5,834 nucleotides of DNA from Candidatus Cloacimonadota bacterium (GTDB taxonomy: Bacteria; Cloacimonadota; Cloacimonadia; Cloacimonadales; Cloacimonadaceae): assembly GCA_023392795.1 (NCBI GenBank), contig JAEWNJ010000021.1:1-5834 (forward strand). Direction: 5' to 3'. Positions within the stretch are counted from its first letter, which is position 1; each line of letters starts with the position of its first letter. Below the pieces are notes generated by a model, which worked only from the letters and a program-made list of their open reading frames with translations, did no database searches and had not been told where the DNA came from. Positions 1 to 4,800 of the stretch are shown here, one piece after another. Position numbers and translations under genes: made by a program.

Positions 1-16
1 ACCGCCTATTGGGCTG

Positions 17-141
17 CCAAGCTCCTGCTTGGTAGTAGCGACGGAGTCGCCAGAAGTAAAGGCCTGCGGCCTTTGTGGCAAGCGGAGCTTACCACCCCAG
101 TGTAGCTGCGACATCTTGTCGCACGATCGTCTCCCTTGGAG
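17..141. repeat. Array of six short tight hairpins
   Basis: Consecutive inverted repeats with 3-4 nt loops: CCAAGC-TCCT-GCTTGG (17-32), GCGAC-GGA-GTCGC (38-50), AAAGGCC-TGC-GGCCTTT (58-74), GTGGCAAGC-GGA-GCTTACCAC (75-95, one C/A mismatch), TGCGACA-TCT-TGTCGCA (107-123) and CTCC-CTT-GGAG (131-141). Stems recur: AAGC/GCTT is the core of hairpins 1 and 4, GCGAC/GTCGC of hairpins 2 and 5, giving an A-B-C-A-B order. Palindromes ACGATCGT (123-130) and AGTTTAAACT (140-149) lie between or beside them. No T-tract follows any stem, so these are not ordinary intrinsic terminators. Function unknown; strand undetermined because hairpins form on both. Confidence 0.7.
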
Positions 142-224
142 TTTAAACTGCTTTCCATTGATCATGCGTGCCTTCGAGTGTCATGCTACTATTATGTTCA
201 TAACAGCCAGTAAGTTACGAGCAG

Positions 225-290
225 TTTAGACTTCAAGCAGCGGGTATGCACTCCAGACTTGGTTCACGGGCCCGCTGCCAGAAGTCGAAA
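225..290. repeat. Long interrupted inverted repeat (stem-loop)
   Basis: The arms are 225-244 and 271-290 with a 26-nt loop. GACTTC at 229-234 pairs with GAAGTC at 281-286, and GCAGCGGG at 237-244 pairs with CCCGCTGC at 271-278. A 2x2 mismatch separates the two blocks, and after one more mismatch TTT (225-227) faces AAA (288-290). That gives 17 of 20 possible pairs. The loop contains a minor CCA/TGG stem at 253-262. The 3' arm is followed by GCGTCC rather than a T-run, so a terminator is unlikely. It could be a structured RNA, a protein-binding site or part of a dispersed repeat element. Confidence 0.6.
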
Positions 291-361
291 GCGTCCGAAG
301 CTCACTCCTCCGAAGCAGAGCAAGCGGAACAGTTGGAACCTTTAGGCATTACACGAACTCA

Positions 362-461
362 ACAAACGCTTTCAACTCCTGGGGAGACAAACGCTTTCAA
401 CTCCTGGGGAGACAAACGCTATCAACTCCTGGGGAGACAAACGCTTTCAACCCCCGGGGAG
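362..461. repeat. Four tandem copies of a 25-bp repeat
   Basis: Units are 362-386, 387-411, 412-436 and 437-461, with no spacer between them. Units 1 and 2 are identical, unit 3 has one T-to-A change, and unit 4 has two T-to-C changes. Each unit begins ACAAACGC and ends with CTCCTGGGGAG, a small self-complementary element (CTCC/GGAG around TGG). In unit 4 the changes turn this into CCCCCGGGGAG, which contains the palindrome CCCCGGGG. Because 25 is not a multiple of 3, every copy shifts reading frame, which argues against coding. The array ends 34 bp before the TTGACA element. It is not a CRISPR, since there are no unique spacers. Confidence 0.9.
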
Positions 462-495
462 ACTTACTGCGGCAAGGGAAAAAAGAAAATCCTGC

Positions 496-523
496 TTGAC
501 AGAATACCCCATCCGATTAGTAT
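496..523 (+). promoter_or_regulatory. Candidate sigma-70 promoter of the Rrf2-nifS-iscU operon
   Basis: A perfect TTGACA (-35) lies at 496-501. After 16 bp, TAGTAT (518-523) matches 4 of 6 bases of the TATAAT -10 consensus. An alternative TATGTA at 521-526 would need a 19-bp spacer. Transcription would start near 530, giving a leader of about 20-25 nt before the regulator's ATG at 553. ATAC (504-507) and GTAT (520-523) form an inverted pair spaced by 12 bp, overlapping the promoter. This could be part of an Rrf2 operator for autoregulation, but the half-sites are short and may be chance. If the promoter is correct, the upstream tandem repeats lie outside the transcript. Confidence 0.5.
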
Positions 524-552
524 GTAATCAAAAGAATCAAATGGAGAACGTC

Positions 553-966
553 ATGGCGGTGAATACCAAAACCGAATATGCCTTACGGGTTTTGCTTGAG
601 CTTTCCGAAGCGAAGCAAATGTCCGCGCAGAAAATGAGCGACGCGCAGCAGCTATCCAAAAAGTACATAGAGCACCTATTGTCTTTGCTGAAGAGTGCCG
701 GAATCGTGAAGAGCAGCATCGGCAGCAAGGGAGGCTACACTCTGGCAAAGGAGCTTGAGGATATCAGCTTTATGGACTTGCTGGATGCGATGGAGGATAC
801 ATCCTTCAGTGCCGCCTGCGAAGCCGGCACCCAGCGGAGTTGCGTGGGCGAAGGCTGCAATCTCACCCTGTTTTTTGCCGCGATGAATAGCAAGCTGGCA
901 GATGTGTTCCGCGCCTTTTCGCTGGCCGATGCCAAAAGGTACTGGAAGGGAGGTATGGGATCATGA
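553..966 (+). CDS. Rrf2/IscR-family transcriptional regulator, probable Fe-S sensor
   Basis: A 137-residue winged-helix repressor of the usual Rrf2 size. The N-terminal T5-K-T-E-Y-A-L-R-V-L helix, the S35-K-K-Y-I-E-H-L-L recognition region and the G57-SKGGYTLA wing are family hallmarks. Three cysteines, C89, C97 and C102 (C-x7-C-x4-C), sit where IscR and NsrR hold their [2Fe-2S] or [4Fe-4S] cluster, so it likely senses Fe-S status or a related stress. I chose ATG 553 over ATG 541 and TTG 496. GGAG at 543-546 sits 6 nt before 553, residues upstream look non-homologous, and TTG 496 is part of the -35 box. Its stop overlaps the next start (ATGA at 963-966), so it is co-translated with the NifS-like gene and probably regulates that operon and itself. 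The cluster-binding role is inferred from the cysteines; the actual target genes are not shown. Confidence 0.92.
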   Translation: MAVNTKTEYALRVLLELSEAKQMSAQKMSDAQQLSKKYIEHLLSLLKSAGIVKSSIGSKGGYTLAKELEDISFMDLLDAMEDTSFSAACEAGTQRSCVGEGCNLTLFFAAMNSKLADVFRAFSLADAKRYWKGGMGS

Positions 967-2150
967 AACCCGGGGAAGTATATCTGGACAATTGCGTAAC
1001 CACAGCCACTGCACCGGAGGTGGTGGATGCCATGCTGCCCTATTTTACAGAGAAGTTTTGGTATCCCGGCTCTTTTGTGAGCACCGGGGAGAGTGCCAAT
1101 GATGCCATCGTAGGCTTTCAGCAGGTGGTGGCAGAATCCATCGCAGCCAATGCCTCAGAGATTCATTTTACCTCTGGTGGTACTATGGCCAACAACATCG
1201 CCATCAAGGGCCTGGCCTCAGCTCTCAAGGGTGGACACGCGATCTGCAGTGTGGTGGATTATCCTGACCTATTGACAAACGCCGCCTACCTGGAAAAGCA
1301 GGGCTTTGAAGTTACATATCTCTCTGCTGATGCCGAAGCCAGGATTGATCTGAATGAACTCAAAGCCGCCATCCGCCCGGATACTGTGCTTTTTATGACC
1401 ACAGTCGTGAACCACGTGGTGGGCACCATCCAGCCTCTGAAGGAAATCTCGGAGATACTCAGCGCCGCGGGGCACAAGATCTATTTCCATGCTGATGCCG
1501 GTCAGGCTTTTGGCAAGATTCCTCTGAACATGAAGGACCTTGGCATCGATACGATGTCCATCTCCGCGCATAAGATACACGGTCCCCAGGGTATAGGTGC
1601 GCTTTACGTGCGCCAGGGAAGCAAGCTGGGGCAAAGTGTGCACGGTGTGAAAAGAATAGACAATCTGCAGACGGGTGGATTGTCCATCGCCCTGATCGCG
1701 GGATTTGCCAAGGCGGTGGAGCTTGCCTTCACTGATTTTGACGCGAATGTGGCGCACTTGCGCGAACTCTCGGATTATCTCCTGCAAGAGTTGAGAAAGA
1801 AGATCCAGTACATCGAACTGAATGGCGCTCCCGGCGAGGGTAGGGCTCCGCATAACGTGAATATCTCCATCGATTACATAGAAGGTGAAGCCATCACTAT
1901 GATGCTGGATATGCATGGCATCACAGTTGCCACCGGATCGGCTTGCGCCTCGCAGGGTCTCAAGGCAAATTACGTGTTGATGGCAATCGGCAAAAACCAT
2001 GTGCAATCGCATGGATCCATGAAGTTTACTCTTTCCCGCTATACCACAAAAGAACAATTGGACTACACGGTGGATACTCTGGCGAAGATCACCGAAGAAT
2101 TGCGCTCCCGCAGCCCGCTATACAGCGCTTTAAAGAACCAGGAGAAATAA
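963..2150 (+). CDS. NifS/IscS-like cysteine desulfurase, divergent (class V aminotransferase fold)
   Basis: A 395-residue PLP enzyme, expected to abstract sulfur from cysteine and hand it to the scaffold encoded next. Family features are YLD (7-9), FTSGGT (69-74), HADAGQ (176-181, the Asp and Gln that hold PLP), SAHK (201-204, Lys204 as the Schiff-base lysine) and GSACAS (325-330, Cys328 as the persulfide cysteine of group I enzymes). Against E. coli IscS from memory, several conserved positions differ. The His over the PLP ring is Tyr100 (V-D-Y-P for T-E-H-K), NNE is N150-H-V, RSGT is Q236-T-G-G, GGTES is GGTMA, and the substrate-carboxylate Arg is Lys354. This may be a slow or altered-specificity desulfurase, or a related lyase. 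Start ATG 963 has GGGAGG at 948-953. Its stop abuts the next ATG, so it is in an operon with the regulator and IscU. Confidence 0.88.
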   Translation: MKPGEVYLDNCVTTATAPEVVDAMLPYFTEKFWYPGSFVSTGESANDAIVGFQQVVAESIAANASEIHFTSGGTMANNIAIKGLASALKGGHAICSVVDYPDLLTNAAYLEKQGFEVTYLSADAEARIDLNELKAAIRPDTVLFMTTVVNHVVGTIQPLKEISEILSAAGHKIYFHADAGQAFGKIPLNMKDLGIDTMSISAHKIHGPQGIGALYVRQGSKLGQSVHGVKRIDNLQTGGLSIALIAGFAKAVELAFTDFDANVAHLRELSDYLLQELRKKIQYIELNGAPGEGRAPHNVNISIDYIEGEAITMMLDMHGITVATGSACASQGLKANYVLMAIGKNHVQSHGSMKFTLSRYTTKEQLDYTVDTLAKITEELRSRSPLYSALKNQEK

Positions 2151-2774
2151 ATGCAGTACTCACAGAAAGTATTAGACCACTTTATGCACCCCCACAACGT
2201 GGGCAAAATGGAAAATGCCGATGCTTCCGCCACCGAAGGCAGCCCCTCCTGCGGCGATCAGGTGACGGTGTTTCTGAGGGTGGATAAAGATACCAAAGTA
2301 ATAGATGACATCAGCTTCCTTTCCTACGGATGCGCATCCAACATCGCCACCGCTTCCATCATCACTGACCTGGCCAAGGGCAAGACCCTGGATGAGGCAA
2401 AAGCCATCACCTGGCGCGATGCCATGGAAGCTTTGGACGGCCTGCCGCCAGTGAAGGTTCACTGCTCCGTATTGGCAGCGGACACTCTGCAAACCGCGAT
2501 CTCGAATTATGAGATTGCCAACGGACTCAAAGAAGTGCCAAACTTCAGCAAAGATACTATCATTGAAGAGCTGAAGAAGATCATCTATCCCAAGGTCGGC
2601 GAGGATATCGTAAGCCTGAAGATGGTGAAATACGTGGGGTTCAGCGATGGCGAAGTACTGATCGACCTGAACATGCTTTCTTTTGATAGCTGGCGTGACA
2701 ACGTGGCTGAAGAGATTCATGAACACCTGGAAAAGTACCCCGAGGTAAAGAATATCCAGATCAATTTCCCGTAA
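2151..2774 (+). CDS. iscU: IscU-type Fe-S scaffold fused to a MIP18/DUF59-like domain
   Basis: A 207-residue protein, well above the roughly 125-150 of standalone IscU. Residues 1-125 are a complete IscU/NifU N-terminal scaffold. They hold YSQKVLDHF (3-11), the three cluster ligands C34 (S-C-G-D, with D36), C61 (Y-G-C-A-S) and C105 (V-H-C-S-V-L), and L98-P-P-V-K, the motif bound by the HscA chaperone in other bacteria. Residues 135-206 form a second domain. YPKVGEDIVSLKMV, then GEVLIDLNM and a terminal amphipathic helix with PEVKNIQINF, match the MIP18/DUF59 (SufT-like) pattern from memory. The cysteine usually found after the central strand is absent (S177-F-D-S-W). It is not an Nfu domain, which would need CxxC. 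The protein should build clusters with sulfur from the upstream NifS-like enzyme. Start: GGAG 2141-2144, 6 nt before ATG, directly after the preceding stop. Confidence 0.9.
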   Translation: MQYSQKVLDHFMHPHNVGKMENADASATEGSPSCGDQVTVFLRVDKDTKVIDDISFLSYGCASNIATASIITDLAKGKTLDEAKAITWRDAMEALDGLPPVKVHCSVLAADTLQTAISNYEIANGLKEVPNFSKDTIIEELKKIIYPKVGEDIVSLKMVKYVGFSDGEVLIDLNMLSFDSWRDNVAEEIHEHLEKYPEVKNIQINFP

Positions 2775-2869
2775 AGCGATAGCCCCTCCGTAGTTTTTTC
2801 CTTGCCATAAATTGGCTGGCGCCAAAGACTGACCACGCTGGGAGAAAAATACTGAAAAGGAGGCCTCAG
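2775..2869. other. 95-bp gap between the Fe-S operon and corA
   Basis: The gap holds a T-run (2794-2799) not preceded by a convincing stem, a small hairpin TTGGC-TGGC-GCCAA (2812-2825) without a downstream T-tract, and a strong AAGGAGG ribosome-binding site at 2857-2863, 6 nt before the corA ATG. I find no clear -35/-10 pair. Whether corA is read from its own promoter or by read-through from the Fe-S operon cannot be decided here. Confidence 0.5.
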
Positions 2870-3802
2870 ATGATCCAGTATTTCAAGATTGCTGAACAGC
2901 GGTTTGTACCTGCGCTTGCCATAGACGAGGCCTTTTGGGTGCATCTGGAAAGTCCGGACGAGGATGAGATCAAGGATCTGATCGCCAAATACGATCTGCC
3001 CGATGACTTCATCACCGACCTGCAGGACGCCGATGAGAACTCGCGTATGGAATACGACGCCGAGGCAATGCTGATCATCCTGAGGGTGCCGATATATTAC
3101 CGTCACCGTTCCGCCTCCGTCAGCTTCGCCACTGCACCTCTGGGCATCATCGTGATCCCGGACAAGGTGATCACAGTGTCGTTTTATGAAAACGAGATTT
3201 TGACCCAGTATCTGGATGGGAAACACCGTCCCTTCCACATCACGCAGCAAAGCTTTCTGCTCTCCATCAATCTGCGGGCTGCGATGTATTTTTTGAAGTT
3301 TCTCAAAGAGATCAATCGCCGTACGAATAATATCGAAAATGAACTGCATCAATCGATGCGCAATAAAGAACTGATCCGCCTGCTCCGGATGGAGAAATCA
3401 CTGGTCTTTTTCAATACTTCGCTGAAATCGAACGAGATCATCCTGGAACGCATGCAACGTTCGCGCTGGCTACAAAATGACCCCGATGCCGAGGATATGA
3501 TCGAAGACGTGATCATCGAAAACAAACAGGCCATCGAAATGGCCAATATCTACAGCAGTATCCTTTCCGGGATGATGGACGCCTTTGCCTCGATCATTTC
3601 GAATAACCTGAATGTGGTGATGAAGTTTCTCACCTCGATCACCATCATTTTGGCGCTGCCCACCCTGATCGCCAGTATTTACGGGATGAATCTGGATCTG
3701 CCCCTGCAGCAGAATCCAAACGCTTTCTTCCTGGTCATGAGTGCCGCTTTGGTACTTTCGGTGCTGCTGGTGATCATCTTCATCCGAAAGAAGTATTTCT
3801 AA
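2870..3802 (+). CDS. corA: CorA-family magnesium (divalent cation) channel
   Basis: A 310-residue inner-membrane transporter of the usual CorA length, expected to work as a pentamer letting Mg2+ (or Co2+/Ni2+) into the cell. The N-terminal two thirds (about 1-240) are the cytoplasmic domain, rich in acidic residues and ending in long charged helices. TM1 (about 248-270) ends in the signature Y271-G-M-N, the GMN selectivity motif. A short periplasmic loop rich in Q, N and P follows, then TM2 (about 285-305) and a basic RKKYF tail. The canonical MPEL-type sequence after GMN is replaced by LDLPLQQNPNAF, as in many CorA variants. AAGGAGG precedes ATG 2870 at 6-nt spacing. Its stop codon is embedded in the ribosome-binding site of queD, so the two are co-transcribed. 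Exact cation preference cannot be read from sequence. Confidence 0.95.
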   Translation: MIQYFKIAEQRFVPALAIDEAFWVHLESPDEDEIKDLIAKYDLPDDFITDLQDADENSRMEYDAEAMLIILRVPIYYRHRSASVSFATAPLGIIVIPDKVITVSFYENEILTQYLDGKHRPFHITQQSFLLSINLRAAMYFLKFLKEINRRTNNIENELHQSMRNKELIRLLRMEKSLVFFNTSLKSNEIILERMQRSRWLQNDPDAEDMIEDVIIENKQAIEMANIYSSILSGMMDAFASIISNNLNVVMKFLTSITIILALPTLIASIYGMNLDLPLQQNPNAFFLVMSAALVLSVLLVIIFIRKKYF

Positions 3803-3813
3803 AGGAGAAAAAC

Positions 3814-4185
3814 ATGTTTTTACTGAATGTAACCGATAGCTTCTCCGCTGCGCACAGGCTCTGCGGATATAAGGGCGCGTGTTCCAATCTGCACGGGCAT
3901 AACTGGAAAGTTCGCGTGGGGATTGCCTGCGACACTCTGGATGAGATAGGCATGGCCCTGGATTATGGCATCATCAAGGGTATCTTGAAAGACATCCTCG
4001 ATCTCCTCGATCATGAATATCTGAATGATCTCACCCTTTTAGATGGTCAGAACCCCACTTCGGAAAATCTCGCCCGTCTGATCTTTGAGAGAATGAAAAA
4101 GGGACTGAAGCCCTACTCTGCCACGATTAGAGAAGTGGAACTCTACGAATCCGAACGCAGCAGTGTGGTATATACCGATGCTTAG
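3814..4185 (+). CDS. queD: 6-carboxy-5,6,7,8-tetrahydropterin synthase (queuosine biosynthesis)
   Basis: A 123-residue member of the 6-pyruvoyl-tetrahydropterin synthase fold, matching bacterial QueD in size. It converts 7,8-dihydroneopterin triphosphate to 6-carboxytetrahydropterin, an early step to preQ0 and queuosine at tRNA position 34. The zinc ligands are H14 (FSAAHRL), H27 and H29 (LHGHNW). C23 in C-x3-HGH is the catalytic cysteine, D66-H67 (LLDHEYLND) the catalytic pair, and E112 near the C-terminus the pterin anchor. PTSEN (81-85) is also typical. AAAGGAG at 3801-3807 overlaps the corA stop and lies 6 nt before ATG. Its last 8 bases overlap the engB start. No queC, queE or queF is in the window. 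The C-x3-HGH arrangement favours QueD over a PTPS-III or mammalian-type PTPS role. Confidence 0.94.
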   Translation: MFLLNVTDSFSAAHRLCGYKGACSNLHGHNWKVRVGIACDTLDEIGMALDYGIIKGILKDILDLLDHEYLNDLTLLDGQNPTSENLARLIFERMKKGLKPYSATIREVELYESERSSVVYTDA

Positions 4186-4786
4186 AATCGTGGAATCCTA
4201 CTATGTAAAAAGCGCGGTGGAGCCTGCCGATTATCCGGCATCAGCGTATCCGGAATTTGCCTTCGCGGGCCGCAGTAATGTGGGTAAATCTTCCTTGATA
4301 AACCTGCTGACCAATCATCACGGCCTCGCCAAGACTTCCGGCACTCCCGGTAAAACCCGGCTGCTGAATTTCTTCCTCACCCGTTACAAACTGGATGACA
4401 AAGAGGATACTGGCTTTATGCAACTCACCGATCTTCCGGGCTATGGCTTCGCGGAGGTTAGCCAGAAAGAACAGGAAAAATGGCGTGTGATGGTAAACAA
4501 GTATTTCGAGCAACGCAGCCAACTAAGAGGGATCTTTGTGCTGGTGGATATTCGCCACGAAGCCGATAAAAAAGACATCCTGATGCTGGATATGCTGCGA
4601 TTGCGCGAGATTCAACACTGCGTTATCGCCACCAAAGCGGATAAGATCCCCAAGACCAAGCAGAAGAAGGTGCTGGCAGATCTGGCCAAAGGTCTGGGAC
4701 TGCGCAGCGAAGCTATCTATGCGGTATCCGCGCTCAAAAATACTGGCCTGGAGAACATCGCAAACTATCTGGAAACGCACATCTAA
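4178..4786 (+). CDS. engB: EngB/YihA/YsxC ribosome-biogenesis GTPase
   Basis: A 202-residue GTPase of the TrmE-Era-EngA-EngB group, close to B. subtilis YsxC in length, required in other bacteria for late 50S subunit assembly. G motifs in order: G1 GRSNVGKSS (31-39), G2 region GTPGKT (55-60), G3 DLPGYG (85-90), G4 TKAD (152-155) and G5 SAL (184-186). The family-typical FAFAGRSNVGKSSLIN, LTDLPGYGFA and LVDIRHE strings are all visible. I chose ATG 4178 over the upstream GTG 4163, which adds five non-homologous residues. The start lies inside the end of queD (8-nt overlap) and has no good ribosome-binding site, so translation probably depends on termination of queD. It is a cytoplasmic ribosome-associated protein. 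mnmG follows after 14 nt. Confidence 0.96.
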   Translation: MLRIVESYYVKSAVEPADYPASAYPEFAFAGRSNVGKSSLINLLTNHHGLAKTSGTPGKTRLLNFFLTRYKLDDKEDTGFMQLTDLPGYGFAEVSQKEQEKWRVMVNKYFEQRSQLRGIFVLVDIRHEADKKDILMLDMLRLREIQHCVIATKADKIPKTKQKKVLADLAKGLGLRSEAIYAVSALKNTGLENIANYLETHI

Positions 4787-4800
4787 GAGACACCGGGATC

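Larger units (their letters stand above)
1..495. other. Gene-free, hairpin- and repeat-rich spacer
   Basis: No reading frame here resembles a protein. The two open stretches (29-229 and 246-527) have no family-like motif, and the second runs through a tandem repeat that changes frame at each copy. What the stretch does hold is structure: six short hairpins at 17-141, a long interrupted inverted repeat at 225-290, a small perfect hairpin TTATG-TT-CATAA at 192-203, a direct repeat TCCGAAGC at 294-301 and 309-316, and four 25-bp tandem units at 362-461. I see no tRNA cloverleaf, rRNA segment or transposase remnant. It may be an intergenic repeat region or contain a structured RNA; the sequence alone does not decide. 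Confidence 0.7.

Noticed and set aside
29..229. Open frame of 66 codons with C-x2-C in the hairpin array
   Set aside because: The frame reads through six hairpins, resembles no family, has no ribosome-binding site, and its composition is odd; the cysteines come from inverted-repeat DNA.
100..360. tRNA or other known RNA gene in the spacer
   Set aside because: No cloverleaf with a GGTTCRA-type T loop and 7-bp acceptor stem could be assembled; GGTTCACG at 261-268 stands alone.
362..461. CRISPR array
   Set aside because: The units abut directly with no unique spacers, and no cas gene is present.
246..527. Open frame of 93 codons through the 25-bp repeats
   Set aside because: 25 is not a multiple of 3, so each repeat copy is translated in a different frame. 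It has no plausible start site and overlaps the promoter candidate.
496..552. N-terminal extension of the Rrf2 protein from TTG 496 or ATG 541
   Set aside because: TTG 496 is the first base triplet of TTGACA, the extra residues do not resemble Rrf2 proteins, and GGAG 543-546 is correctly placed for ATG 553.
1269..2057. 262-codon minus-strand open frame
   Set aside because: It lies fully antisense to the NifS-like gene and has no recognisable motif; such frames arise from codon bias of the true gene.
2553..2774. Nfu (NifU C-terminal) domain on the scaffold
   Set aside because: The CxxC motif is missing and the YPKVGEDIVSLKMV pattern fits MIP18/DUF59 better.
2775..2800. Intrinsic terminator after iscU, suggested by the T-run at 2794-2799
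   Set aside because: No stable GC stem immediately precedes the T-run; the hairpin at 2812-2825 lies after it and is not followed by T residues.
2172..3352. Minus-strand open frames of 217 and 211 codons
   Set aside because: Antisense shadows of iscU and corA; no domain signature or ribosome-binding site.
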